DNA of 64,000 nt from JANNPJ01 sp035474375 (GCA_035474375.1 DATINJ010000248.1:1-64000); one strand, 5' to 3'. Positions 32,596-41,116 are shown, numbered from the stretch's first letter. Notes: generated from the letters alone by a model not told the origin. Numbers and translations: made by a program.

Positions 32596-33738
32596 TCAGG
32601 CTCGGACGGCCCGCCAATCCGGGGATTCGGTGCCAGGCCGATATGGCGAGCGGGAACGTTTGGCGAGCAGGCGCGCGAACTGCTGCTCTCGGGCGGCCGC
32701 CCGGACGGCGCTACCGCCTCCGGTGAAACTCGGTGCGAGCTTCCATGCCGGTCCGTCCAGGCCGAGATCGCCGAGCAAGTCCCGGCGTTCGAGGTAGGAC
32801 TGCTCCCGAACCGGCCGACCGTCCACGTGCAACACATCGTTGATCAACAGAACGGCAGGGTTACGGCGGCTCAACCCTCGCGCTTCGGTCCCGCGGACGC
32901 CGATCCGAGCCCGGATCCGGGCCGGGTCCGGCCGCCCGTCCGGACCGAAGGCCACCAGGACGCCGTCCAGGAGTACCTGGGTCAACCCGAGTTGCTCACC
33001 AAGACCGCGCAGTTCCGGCAACGCCGACGTGATGTCGGCGCCTTCGCCCGAGATGGCTCGGACCCGGCCGCCTTCCACGGTCACCAGGGCGCGGAACCCT
33101 GGCCAGTCGAACTCGTATGACCAGGCGGCATCCTCGCGAGCGGATGGCATCCGGCCGGGCACGGCCAGCATCGGCCGGACGCCGGTCGGCAGCGGTTGCC
33201 AATCCGGTCGGACCGGGCCGTCCATCCGGTGCACCATCCAGTTCTTGCCGTCAGTCTGGAACAGCACGAACCTGCCTTGTACCCGCTCGCCGTCGAGCAC
33301 GACCTTGACCTCCCGGTCGCTCCACTTCTCGCAGTGGTAGCTACCGCGGTCCCAGATCGTCATCGTGCCGCCGCCGTACTCACCTTTCGGGATCTCACCA
33401 GAGAACTCGGCGTACTCCATCGGATGATCCTCGGTGTGCACCGCCAGGTGGTTGGTGTCAGGTGTCGGCGGCAACCCGCGGGGTACCGCCCAGGAGACCA
33501 GGACGCCGTCCCGTTCCAGCCGCAGATCCCAATGCAGGCTGGTGGCGTGATGCTCTTGGATGACGAAGGTGTCGCCGGTGCCGACCGGCGCATCGGTGAC
33601 GTCAATCGGTTGCAGCGGAACGGGTTCCGGGGTTCGAGCGGAGTTCCGCTTGCGGCGGTACTCGCCCAGCCGTTCACCACGATCTTTCGCGCTCTTGCTC
33701 GCCTGCTTGCTCACGTTTCGGGCGCCCACCTCCATCAC
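32596..33738 (-). CDS. LigD-type 3'-phosphoesterase fused to a catalytically dead ligase domain
   Basis: A 380-residue protein. Residues 55-175 are the 3'-phosphoesterase (PE) domain of bacterial DNA ligase D: QEHHATSLHWDLRLE carries the His/His/Asp/Arg metal site, followed by SWAVPRGLP and EIPKGEYGGGTMTIWD. Residues 186-310 align in pattern with the ATP-dependent ligase domain, but motif I, normally EIKWDGYR, reads EFDWPGFR, so the lysine that takes AMP is Asp211. PE domains trim 3' ends during non-homologous end joining (established); this protein could trim but not seal. A GTG at 33714 is an alternative start. Confidence 0.88.
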   Translation of the reverse strand: MMEVGARNVSKQASKSAKDRGERLGEYRRKRNSARTPEPVPLQPIDVTDAPVGTGDTFVIQEHHATSLHWDLRLERDGVLVSWAVPRGLPPTPDTNHLAVHTEDHPMEYAEFSGEIPKGEYGGGTMTIWDRGSYHCEKWSDREVKVVLDGERVQGRFVLFQTDGKNWMVHRMDGPVRPDWQPLPTGVRPMLAVPGRMPSAREDAAWSYEFDWPGFRALVTVEGGRVRAISGEGADITSALPELRGLGEQLGLTQVLLDGVLVAFGPDGRPDPARIRARIGVRGTEARGLSRRNPAVLLINDVLHVDGRPVREQSYLERRDLLGDLGLDGPAWKLAPSFTGGGSAVRAAAREQQFARLLAKRSRSPYRPGTESPDWRAVRA

Positions 33739-33972
33739 GCTACCCGCGCCTCACCCGAATGGCAGCGCAAAGCAACCGCCCAAATATGCACAGTTACTAT
33801 AGATCCCCAGTTTCGCCGTGATGATCTTCGGTCTCTGGGTGATCGGCAGTTGTGCCTGTTTTCGTGCCGCGAAAGGCACTGCTGGGGGGCGTAACTGGCG
33901 ATCTTCGCGGGAGGGCTACGGCTGTTTCGACCCGATCACGGCCGGAGTGGCATCAGCGGGACAGCGGGGCGG

Positions 33973-35559
33973 TCAGGACAGCGGGCCGGTGCAGGTTTCG
34001 GCCGCCGCGATGGCTTCGCCGGAGGTCACGTACCGGAGCGCGGCCTCGATCTCCGGGGCCAGATGGCGGTCCGGCCCGGGGCCGGCCACCAGCCGACGCA
34101 GACCGGCCACCACGGCGCCAGTCGCCAACGCCGGAGCCGGTCCGGGAACGCCGGTCGCCGTGGTCACGGACCGCAGGTCGAGCGAGCGGGCGGCCGTGAG
34201 GATCTCGATCGCGATCACCCGGGCCAGCCCGTCGATCGCCCGGCGCAATTTGCGCGCCGCATGCCAGCCCATCGACACGTGGTCCTCCTGCATTCCGGAC
34301 GACGGGATCGAGTCGACGCTGGCCGGTGCGGCCAGCCGTTTCAGTTCGCTGACGATCCCGGCGGCGGTGTACTGCGCGATCATGTGCCCCGAGTCGACCC
34401 CTGGGTCGTCGGCCAGGAACGGGGGTAAACCGTTGCTACGAGCGACATCGAGGTGTCGATCGGTGCGCCGCTCGGAGATCGACGCGAGGTCTGCCACTGC
34501 GATCGCGAGGAAATCGAGCACGTACGCGATCGGCGCTCCGTGGAAGTTCCCGTTCGACTCCACCCGGCCGTCCGGCGTCACCACCGGGTTGTCCACTGCC
34601 GCGCTCAGTTCCCGCGCGGCCACCAGCGTGGCATGGTCGACGGTGTCTCGAGCTGCACCGTGCACCTGCGGTGAGCAGCGCAGCGAATAGGCATCCTGCA
34701 CTCGGGTGCACTCCTGCGCGCTGCCCGGCAGGCCGCGGTGGCTGGCCATGATCGGCGATCCGGCCAGCAGAGCCCGCAGGTTGGCTGCGCTCGACGCCTG
34801 CCCCGGATGCGGGCGCAGCGCCTGGAGGTCGGCGGCAAACACGGCATCCGTGCCGAGCAGCGCCTCGACGCTCATCGCCGCCGCGAGATCAGCGCTGGTC
34901 AGCAGGGATCGAAGATCGGCCAGGGCCAGCACCAGCATGCCGAGCATGCCGTCGGTGCCGTTGATCAACGCCAGGCCCTCCTTCTCGGCCAGCGTGACCG
35001 GGGTCAGCCCGGCTGCCCACAACGCCTCGGCGGCCGGCCGGCGGGTGCCGGCCGCATCCCGTACCTCGCCCTCACCGATCAGCGCCAGGGCGCAGTGTGC
35101 CAACGGAGCGAGGTCACCGGAGCATCCGAGCGAGCCGTACTCGTACACGATCGGGGTGATCCCGGCATCCAGCATCGCCGCGTAGGTCTGTGCGGTCACC
35201 GGCCGTACTCCGGTCCGGCCAGTGGCCAGGGTGGACAGCCGCAGCAGCATCAGCGCGCGGACCACCTCGGGCTCGACCTCCGCTCCGGAACCGGCCGCAT
35301 GCGAGCGGATCAGCCCGCGCTGCAGTTCGGCTCGCCGGGTCGCCGGAATGTGCGTGGTGGCCAAGGCACCGAATCCGGTAGAAACGCCGTAGTGGGGGGT
35401 CTCATCGGCGGCCAGCGCCTCGATCACCGCCCGGCTATGGCCGATCGCCGCCAGTGCGTCGGGCGAGAGTTCGACTCCGGCACCGTGCCGGGCGACCGCC
35501 AGCAGCTCTGCCTCGGTCACCGGTCCGGTGCCCACCACGATCCGTTTCAGCGCGTCCAT
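33973..35559 (-). CDS. hutH: histidine ammonia-lyase
   Basis: A 528-residue enzyme that deaminates histidine to urocanate. YGVSTGFGALA, the MIO-forming segment YGSLGCSGDLAPLAH (Cys146-Ser147-Gly148), and the C-terminal QEDHVSMGWHAARKL region are all present. The cofactor-forming tripeptide is Cys-Ser-Gly rather than the commoner Ala-Ser-Gly; I recall the Cys form in actinobacterial HutH proteins and see no reason to doubt activity. The start at 35559 is the family-typical MDALKRIVVG. No hutU, hutI or hutG lies nearby. A divergent IclR gene 79 bases away is the probable regulator. Confidence 0.92.
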   Translation of the reverse strand: MDALKRIVVGTGPVTEAELLAVARHGAGVELSPDALAAIGHSRAVIEALAADETPHYGVSTGFGALATTHIPATRRAELQRGLIRSHAAGSGAEVEPEVVRALMLLRLSTLATGRTGVRPVTAQTYAAMLDAGITPIVYEYGSLGCSGDLAPLAHCALALIGEGEVRDAAGTRRPAAEALWAAGLTPVTLAEKEGLALINGTDGMLGMLVLALADLRSLLTSADLAAAMSVEALLGTDAVFAADLQALRPHPGQASSAANLRALLAGSPIMASHRGLPGSAQECTRVQDAYSLRCSPQVHGAARDTVDHATLVAARELSAAVDNPVVTPDGRVESNGNFHGAPIAYVLDFLAIAVADLASISERRTDRHLDVARSNGLPPFLADDPGVDSGHMIAQYTAAGIVSELKRLAAPASVDSIPSSGMQEDHVSMGWHAARKLRRAIDGLARVIAIEILTAARSLDLRSVTTATGVPGPAPALATGAVVAGLRRLVAGPGPDRHLAPEIEAALRYVTSGEAIAAAETCTGPLS

Positions 35560-35638
35560 CCGCCCATTCGATCGGGTCTGACGGACCACCGGCGGGCGCC
35601 ACTCCGCGGTTCTGTCTGGGATACGAGATGATTCACGG

Positions 35639-36436
35639 ATGAACCAGGACGGTCCGCACCGCGAGGCCCCCGGTCGACCCCAAGTTCCGGGTGCCACCAG
35701 GGCGCTCGCCGTGCTGCGACTGCTCGCGGCCGCCCCAGGGCCAGTCCCGGCCGCGGTGATCGCCCGGGATCTCGGGGTTCCGCGCAGCACCGTCTATCAC
35801 CTGCTGACGGTGATGGCCGATGAGGGTTTCGTCACCCATTTACCGGAAGAACGGCGATATGGGCTGGGGGTCGCGGCCTTCGAGATCGGCACGGCCTACT
35901 CCCGGCAGGAACCACTCCAGCGACTGGCCCGTCCGTTGATGGCCCGACTGGTGGACGACGTCCAGCAGACCGCCCATCTGGCCGTCCTGCACGGCCGCGA
36001 GGTGCTGTACGTGGTGGAGGAACGCGCTCCTCGCCGGCCTTCGCTGGTTACCGACGTCGGGGTGCGACTGCCCGCACAACTGGCGGCCAGCGGCCGGGCG
36101 ATGCTCGCGGCCTTGCCGGCCTCCCAGGTCAGGGCGCTCTTCCCGGACGTGACGGCGTTCGTGCTACGGCACGGGGTGGGCCCCGCGACGCCTTCGCAAC
36201 TGCGTCAGGTCCTCACCCAGGTACGGCGGGATGGGTTCGCCCAGGAGCATGGGGAGATCACCCCAGGGTTCTCATCGGTGGCCGCCGTGGTCCGCGGTCA
36301 CACCGGGCACCCGGCCGCCGCCGTCGCGATCACCTTCGAACAAGGCCAGGCGGTCGAGGGCGACATGGAACAGCTGACGGCGGCCGTGCTGCGGACGGCG
36401 TCCGCGCTGGAACGGCGAGTCAATCCCCGCGCGTGA
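35639..36436 (+). CDS. IclR-family transcriptional regulator, divergent from hutH
   Basis: A 265-residue IclR regulator. The winged helix lies at 20-85 (ALAVLRLLAAAPGPVPAAVI, LGVPRSTVYHLLTVMADEGF), and the IclR ligand domain follows (TAHLAVLHGREVLYVVEER, LPAQLAASGRAMLAALP, DGFAQEHGEITPGFSSVAA). The 79-base gap to hutH must hold both promoters, so this protein probably controls hutH and itself; IclR regulators commonly govern catabolic genes in this arrangement. A GGTC-N5-GACC inverted repeat lies in the gap but is short. Confidence 0.88.
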   Translation: MNQDGPHREAPGRPQVPGATRALAVLRLLAAAPGPVPAAVIARDLGVPRSTVYHLLTVMADEGFVTHLPEERRYGLGVAAFEIGTAYSRQEPLQRLARPLMARLVDDVQQTAHLAVLHGREVLYVVEERAPRRPSLVTDVGVRLPAQLAASGRAMLAALPASQVRALFPDVTAFVLRHGVGPATPSQLRQVLTQVRRDGFAQEHGEITPGFSSVAAVVRGHTGHPAAAVAITFEQGQAVEGDMEQLTAAVLRTASALERRVNPRA

Positions 36437-36839
36437 GTTCGTGCGAATAGCTCACCGACTGGAACGAGACCGCGAATCCGGATACCGATCGAAAGCGGAT
36501 AGCACTCGATCCGAGCCTCAAAATCCGAATGTCGGAGGTCGGCCCGCAGTTCCAATTATTGAACCTTCAAGGCGCTGCTTCGCCGGGCCCGGCGGAATCG
36601 GCGACTCGAGTGCCCGATAAGAGCTGGTCGACGGCGATCCTGGTGCGGATGTCGCTGTAAGCCAAGTGCCTGAGGGCACATTGGCCCGGAGAAATAGGTC
36701 GATGGCCCACTTCGGGCGAATGAAATTTCCCACGTCCCCGAGTTTCTTCGACCGATTCGCGACTTCGCCAACTACACTTAAACCGCCTGACCGATGGAGG
36801 TCGGCATGTCGACAACGAGGACCAGGTGAGATCGCGGTC
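36437..36839. other. 403-base intergenic region between iclR and lacI genes
   Basis: I find no gene here. CGCCGGGCCCGGCG (36581-36594) is a 14-base perfect palindrome likely to fold as the iclR terminator. TTGAACCTTCAA (36559-36570) and GTGCC-TGAG-GGCAC (36666-36679) are smaller inverted repeats. The lacI promoter is probably near 36740-36785, where a TACACT resembles a -10 element, but no good -35 is seen. Confidence 0.45.
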
Positions 36840-37913
36840 ATGTCCACTGCCGACCCGGAAGTGCAACCGGATCCCGCCGAAGACCCGGTGTCGTCCCCGG
36901 GGGCTTTACAACGACGACCGGCGATGTACGACGTGGCTCGACTGGCCGGCGTCTCGCACCAGACCGTCTCCCGAGTACTGAACCTGCATCCCAGTGTCAG
37001 CCCTCGAACCCGGACACTGGTTCTGGCGGCAATCGACGAACTCGGTTACCGGCCGAACTCGGCCGCTCGGACGTTGGCAACCGGCCGTTCCAAGACTCTC
37101 GGAGTGATCACTCTCGCCGGCACCCTGTACGGGCCGATGTCGATGTTGTACGGCGTCGAAGCCGCTGCCCGTGATCAGGGCTACATGCTCACCATCGTGA
37201 GTGTCCGGGACGGCGAAGAAGGTGCGCTCGAACGAGCGGTGGCCAATTTGCACAAGCAGCGGGTCGACGGGATCGTGGCGATCGCTCCTTTGGTGTCGAT
37301 CGGGGAGTCGTTGACCGCGTTGGCTCAGCAGATTCCCCTGGTTGCGGTGGAGTCGTCGCCGCGAGCGAGCCTGCCGATCGTTTCCGTCGACCAGGCTGCC
37401 GGCGCCCGGATCGCCACCGATCATCTGCTTGCCCAGGGGCATCGAACGGTCTGGCATGTCAGTGGTCCGGCCGGTTGGTACGAGTCGCAGGATCGGACCG
37501 CGGGCTGGGCGGCCGCGCTCGCCGCCGCCGGGGCCGAGGTCCCACCTGCGTTGTCCGGTGACTGGAGCCCGCGCTCGGGCTACGAAGCCGGCCAGATCAT
37601 CGGCCGAATGCCAGACGTGACAGCAGTTTTCGTGGCCAATGACCAGATGGCGCTGGGTGTCTTGAGGGCGTTGAACGAGCACGGTCGCCGAGTTCCGAAC
37701 GACGTGAGCTTGGTCGGCTTCGATGACATCCCGGAGTCTGGCTTCTTCAGCCCGCCGCTGACCACGGTTCGGCAGCCGTTCGACATGGTGGGTCGGCGCA
37801 GCCTGCAGACCTTGCTGGCGGAGATCGAATCCGGTCAGCCCGCGGTGGGCCGAGTGGTGATCGCTCCCGAACTGATCGTCCGGGAGAGCACGGCCCGGCC
37901 CTCATCGAATTGA
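36840..37913 (+). CDS. LacI-family transcriptional regulator
   Basis: A 357-residue LacI/GalR regulator. The helix-turn-helix reads MYDVARLAGVSHQTVSRVLN, the hinge YRPNSAARTLATGRS, and the sensor domain has the usual VFVANDQMALGVLRALNE and VSLVGFDDIPESGFF segments. About 28 polar residues precede the DNA-binding domain. The ATG at 36840 has GGTGAG nine bases upstream. It converges on an orphan sugar-binding protein gene across a strong shared terminator, and palindromes with central CG upstream of that gene are plausible binding sites (inference). Confidence 0.9.
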   Translation: MSTADPEVQPDPAEDPVSSPGALQRRPAMYDVARLAGVSHQTVSRVLNLHPSVSPRTRTLVLAAIDELGYRPNSAARTLATGRSKTLGVITLAGTLYGPMSMLYGVEAAARDQGYMLTIVSVRDGEEGALERAVANLHKQRVDGIVAIAPLVSIGESLTALAQQIPLVAVESSPRASLPIVSVDQAAGARIATDHLLAQGHRTVWHVSGPAGWYESQDRTAGWAAALAAAGAEVPPALSGDWSPRSGYEAGQIIGRMPDVTAVFVANDQMALGVLRALNEHGRRVPNDVSLVGFDDIPESGFFSPPLTTVRQPFDMVGRRSLQTLLAEIESGQPAVGRVVIAPELIVRESTARPSSN

Positions 37914-37954
37914 GGCTGATCCTCGAGTAGCCCGCCGAAAGCGGGCACTCAGCC

Positions 37955-37990
37955 AGAAGGGCCCGATCCGGATTCGGATCGGGCCCTTCT
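37955..37990. terminator. strong bidirectional hairpin terminator
   Basis: A perfect 16-base-pair stem (AGAAGGGCCCGATCCG at 37955-37970 with its inverse at 37975-37990) closes on a four-base GATT loop. It separates the convergent lacI and binding-protein genes and, read on either strand, ends in a short pyrimidine stretch. Confidence 0.85.
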
Positions 37991-38017
37991 CGATGTCCGC
38001 TGAACTAGCGACTCATC

Positions 38018-38070
38018 GTGCTATCGACGATCAGGACTGTCGACGAATAGTGCTGTCGACGATCAGTACT
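38018..38070. repeat. 21-base direct repeat at the 3' end of the binding-protein gene
   Basis: Bases 38018-38038 and 38050-38070 agree at 19 of 21 positions, period 32. The second copy contains the stop codon and last codons of the binding-protein gene, so the first copy looks like a duplicated gene tail just downstream. It may be a small slip duplication with no function. Confidence 0.6.
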
Positions 38071-39055
38071 GCCGGGTCGGCAGCGCAGCGGTGGCCGCAG
38101 CCTGATCGAAGACGGTCTCTTCGGTCTCGATCCGGGTCGGGACCGTGTCGCCGGCGACGATCTTCTTGGCCGTCTCCATCAGTTGCGGGCCAAGCAGCGG
38201 GTTGCACTCGACGATGTAGTTGATCTTGCCCTCGGAGAGGGCGGTCATCCCGTCCTTCACCGCGTCGATCGAGACGATCTTGATGTCCTTGCCGGGGGTG
38301 AGGCCGGCAGCTTCGATCGCCTCGATGGCGCCCAGCGCCATGTCGTCGTTGTGCGCGAACACCACGTTGATGCCCTTGGGGTGGGCCTTGAGGAAGGCCT
38401 CCATGACCTGCTTGCCGCCGGCCCGGGTGAAGTCACCCGTCTGGGTGGCGATGATCTTGAGCTTCGGGTTGGCAGCGATCGCCTCCGTGAAGCCCTTCTT
38501 CCGGTCGATCGCCGGTGCCGAACCGGTGGTGCCCTGAAGCTCGGCGATGTTCACGTCGCCGGTGGCCGAGGCCTCCTCCTTCACGAGCCACTCGCCGGCC
38601 TTGGTGCCTTCCTTGACGAAGTCAGAGCCGAGGAAGGTCTTGTAGAGCGTCTTGTCCTGGGAGTCCACGGCGCGGTCGGTGAGGATCACCGGGATGTTCG
38701 CGGTCTTGGCCTCCTTGAGCACGGTGTCCCAGCCGGTGGTGACCACCGGCGAGAAGGCGATGACGTCAACCTTCTGCTTGATGTACGACCGGATCGACTG
38801 GATCTGGTTCGCCTGCTTCTGCTGGGCGTCCGAGAACTTCAGGTCGACGCCGGCGGTCTCTGCGGACGACTGGATCGACTTGGTGTTCGCGGTGCGCCAT
38901 CCGCTCTCCGCGCCGACCTGGGCGAAGCCCATCGTGATCTTGTCCGACTTGTCACCGCCACTTGCTGCGGTGCCGCCGCTGCTGCTTCCGCAGGCTGTCA
39001 GCAAGCTGAGGGCGAGCATTCCGGTCGTCACTGTGACCGCTGATCTGCTAAACAC
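38063..39055 (-). CDS. sugar ABC transporter substrate-binding lipoprotein (YtfQ-like)
   Basis: A 330-residue periplasmic-binding protein of the ribose/galactofuranose type. The signal ends in a lipobox (LSLLTACG) and a Ser/Gly linker. MGFAQVGAESGWRTANTKSI at the start of the mature domain and AFSPVVTTGWDTVLKEAK resemble the galactofuranose binder YtfQ. It is alone: no permease or ATPase gene lies on either side, so it either feeds a transporter encoded elsewhere or serves as a sensor. Upstream are two different palindromes, and the convergent LacI regulator is a likely controller. Ligand unproven. Confidence 0.9.
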   Translation of the reverse strand: MFSRSAVTVTTGMLALSLLTACGSSSGGTAASGGDKSDKITMGFAQVGAESGWRTANTKSIQSSAETAGVDLKFSDAQQKQANQIQSIRSYIKQKVDVIAFSPVVTTGWDTVLKEAKTANIPVILTDRAVDSQDKTLYKTFLGSDFVKEGTKAGEWLVKEEASATGDVNIAELQGTTGSAPAIDRKKGFTEAIAANPKLKIIATQTGDFTRAGGKQVMEAFLKAHPKGINVVFAHNDDMALGAIEAIEAAGLTPGKDIKIVSIDAVKDGMTALSEGKINYIVECNPLLGPQLMETAKKIVAGDTVPTRIETEETVFDQAAATAALPTRQY

Positions 39056-39097
39056 GGCGTTCTCCTTCGAACGTGATCCAATTCACATCAGGAGGAT

Positions 39098-39111
39098 TGT
39101 TATCGATAACA
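39098..39111. promoter_or_regulatory. LacI-type operator near the binding-protein start
   Basis: TGTTATCGATAACA is a perfect 14-base palindrome with central CG, 42 bases upstream of the start codon and directly beside an AGGAGG-like string. Its position would block transcription or early elongation when occupied. Confidence 0.6.
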
Positions 39112-39217
39112 TTTCTGCGGTCAAGGCAGATCGGTAACATTTGAATAACACCACTTCGGCGGACCGCTCTGGCTGACACCTGCGACTTTACCCGGATGCG
39201 GACATTTTGACGAGTTG

Positions 39218-39235
39218 CGTGTGAACGTTCACACG
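39218..39235. promoter_or_regulatory. second operator-like palindrome upstream of the binding protein
   Basis: CGTGTGAACGTTCACACG is a perfect 18-base palindrome with central CG, about 163 bases upstream of the start codon. Its sequence differs from the nearer site, so a second LacI-family or other dimeric regulator may act here. Confidence 0.55.
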
Positions 39236-39445
39236 AAGCGCCAGGTAGGAGGCTAGATGGCAGAAAACTGACTGCCTCGGTGACTGGCTGTGCGAGGTTA
39301 CCCAGACTTTCCGCAGATGTGGGTGCTCGATCGCCGACTGTCATTGCGCAGACCGCGCAAAGCTCTCCAGGCCCGCGAATAGCTCAAAAGTATCTAAGTA
39401 GTGGATTTCCGTTCAACTCAGGCGAAACGATGATCGCTCTGATCG

Positions 39446-39469
39446 TCCGAGCCAAGCCGGTGGCTCGGA
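39446..39469. terminator. candidate terminator downstream of the GntR gene
   Basis: TCCGAGCC and GGCTCGGA form a perfect eight-pair stem around an eight-base loop, about 43 bases beyond the stop codon of the minus-strand GntR gene. No T-run. The rest of 39236-39511 shows no gene. Confidence 0.45.
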
Positions 39470-39511
39470 TCGGTACCCCCACGGTAGGCCGATCTGGTCG
39501 AGGTTGGGCGG

Positions 39512-40189
39512 TCAGGCGGTTGGATCGGCGGCGTGGATGCGATCGTCGAGGAGATGTTGAAGATGGCGCCGGAGCAGGTCCTGGGCCCGCCCGGCGTCCT
39601 GGGCGGTGATCGCACCGACGATGGCCCGGTGCTCCTCGACCACCGAGCCCAAGTAGTCCTCGCTCTGCTGCACGTGGCCGATCCGCTTCAGGTGGGCCTG
39701 CAGGCGCTCCAGCAGTTCGGTGATCACTCGGTTCTGCAGCTGGCTGAGCAACAGCGTGCCGAACTCGTCGAGGCTCTCCGCGGTTGCTCGCAGATCGCCG
39801 GACTCCAGGGCCGAGGCGCTGGAGTCGACATTGCGGGCGAGCGCATCTCGAATCCCGCTGTCGGCTCCTTGGCTGGCGCGGCGAACGCACTCGGTCTCCA
39901 GGATCTCCCGTACCTCGTAGAACTCCTGTACGTCTGCCTGGTTGTAGGTGCGCGCCCGGGCCCCGCGGTAGGGCGCGATCTCGACCAGACCCTCACGTTC
40001 CAGTCGAACCAAGGCCTCGCGGATCGGGGTCTTGCTGACGCCGAAGCGCTCTACCAGGGCTGCCTCGCGTAGCGGTTCCCCCGGAGTGAACGTCAGGTCG
40101 ATCAAGGACTCGCGCAGTCGCTCGTAGACGAGGTCCTTGACCTGGAGGGGGGCGACTCGGTGTATCTCCGCCGGTTCGATGGCCATCAT
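39512..40189 (-). CDS. GntR-family regulator, FadR/FCD type
   Basis: A 225-residue regulator. The winged helix covers residues 14-75 (VYERLRESLIDLTFTPGEPL, VERFGVSKTPIREALVRLER), and the all-helical FCD domain follows, with EVREILETECVRRA, an LDEFGTLLLSQ segment and a C-terminal EEHRAIVGAITAQDAGRAQD that carries the usual metal or ligand histidines. An AGGAGG lies right against the two adjacent ATG codons, so the second (40186) may be the true start. No catabolic operon sits next to it, so its targets are probably elsewhere, besides its own promoter. Confidence 0.9.
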   Translation of the reverse strand: MMAIEPAEIHRVAPLQVKDLVYERLRESLIDLTFTPGEPLREAALVERFGVSKTPIREALVRLEREGLVEIAPYRGARARTYNQADVQEFYEVREILETECVRRASQGADSGIRDALARNVDSSASALESGDLRATAESLDEFGTLLLSQLQNRVITELLERLQAHLKRIGHVQQSEDYLGSVVEEHRAIVGAITAQDAGRAQDLLRRHLQHLLDDRIHAADPTA

Positions 40190-40228
40190 CCTCCTCGAGA
40201 GCCCTGGGGGGCGGAGAGCGTTATCACC

Positions 40229-40257
40229 TATTTAGACTATTACGTAACATGTCGTAA
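40229..40257 (-). promoter_or_regulatory. promoter of the GntR gene with internal direct repeat
   Basis: On the minus strand, TTACGA (40257-40252) and TAAATA (40234-40229) are separated by exactly 17 bases, a good housekeeping-type promoter about 40 bases ahead of the start. The sequence GTTACG occurs twice within it, 11 bases apart, a possible binding site for the regulator itself. Confidence 0.5.
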
Positions 40258-40360
40258 CAGGCGGGAACCGAGAAGTGAATCGGGAGTATTCGACACCAGC
40301 GGGACGGCGAGATTGCGATCGACGTCGAGGCGGGGGCCAGGCGGGCCAGGGTCGGGCGGG

Positions 40361-40927
40361 TCAGCGCTGTGCGCCGGCGGCCAGCTCCGACCAGAACTCA
40401 AGGCCCGGCAGGCCCGGTGGGACGACCGTCGGTGGTTGGGCGTCGCCGAACTCCACGTCGACGTACTCCAGGAGGTTGAGGGCGTAGACCCGGACGTCGG
40501 TCCGGTGCACCGAGAACACCGGGCTGCCCTCGGCGGCCGGTGCGGCCGGTAGGTAGCGCTGGTCGTACAGCGGGATCAGGGCCGGTGCCCGGGCCAGGTG
40601 CTCCCTAGCGGCCTTCTCGGCCGCTGCCGCGGTATCCGGCCGGGTGCCCCAGGACGGTGCCCAGAAGCCGCTGTTGAGGACGTCGGACACGACGCCCTCG
40701 GTAGGCGCCTGCAGCCGCTCACGGATCTTCGCCGGGGTCGCATGCCGCCAGTTCAGCCACGCATCGCCGAGCGGGAGGGCAGTCCGTAGCAGGGCGCGGT
40801 GATCCAGCCCGAAGGTGAAGCCGAACTTCTTCTCCACCCGCTTCACGTCCGCTTCGGTCAGCCCGCGGTCCAGCCGGACCCCGGCGTCCTCTAGCCGTGC
40901 GACGACGTCCTCGACGGTGAATGCCAC
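40361..40927 (-). CDS. SMI1/KNR4-family protein
   Basis: A 188-residue protein of the SMI1/KNR4 (SUKH-like) superfamily. It opens with a GLTEADVKRVEKKFGFTF helix-strand pair, then FGLDHRALLRTALP, and has the typical late segment PALIPLYDQRYLPAAPAAEG followed by PVFSVHRTDVRVYALNLLEY. Members often serve as immunity proteins beside contact-dependent toxins, but there is no toxin gene next to this one. The GTG at 40927 is the best start I can find and lacks a clear ribosome site. It is divergent from the ABC exporter genes. Confidence 0.85.
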   Translation of the reverse strand: MAFTVEDVVARLEDAGVRLDRGLTEADVKRVEKKFGFTFGLDHRALLRTALPLGDAWLNWRHATPAKIRERLQAPTEGVVSDVLNSGFWAPSWGTRPDTAAAAEKAAREHLARAPALIPLYDQRYLPAAPAAEGSPVFSVHRTDVRVYALNLLEYVDVEFGDAQPPTVVPPGLPGLEFWSELAAGAQR

Positions 40928-41039
40928 GGCGCAACTGTGCCAGACCCGAAGTCTGGTGGCAGTCGAGCGCCGACGGATACGGCGGTAGACAGGCAGTAGT
41001 GCTTCGTGCAAATGTAGTAGACCTGCTATCGAATGACGC

Positions 41040-41105
41040 TGGATCAGTACGACAGTTTGGATCAGTACGGCAGTGCGAAAACGACGACGTGCAAACGACG
41101 ACGTG
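41040..41105. repeat. two pairs of direct repeats upstream of the ABC exporter
   Basis: TGGATCAGTACGACAGT at 41040-41056 recurs with one change at 41058-41074 (period 18), and AAACGACGACGTG at 41079-41091 recurs exactly at 41093-41105 (period 14). The pairs lie back to back and end at the GGAGG ribosome site of the exporter ATPase gene, so they fall in its promoter or leader. Confidence 0.75.
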
Positions 41106-41116
41106 GAGGCGGAATC

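Noticed and set aside
40361..40927. SMI1/KNR4 protein as immunity part of a toxin system
   Set aside because: No toxin, secretion or polymorphic-tip gene is adjacent; the neighbour is an ABC exporter on the other strand.
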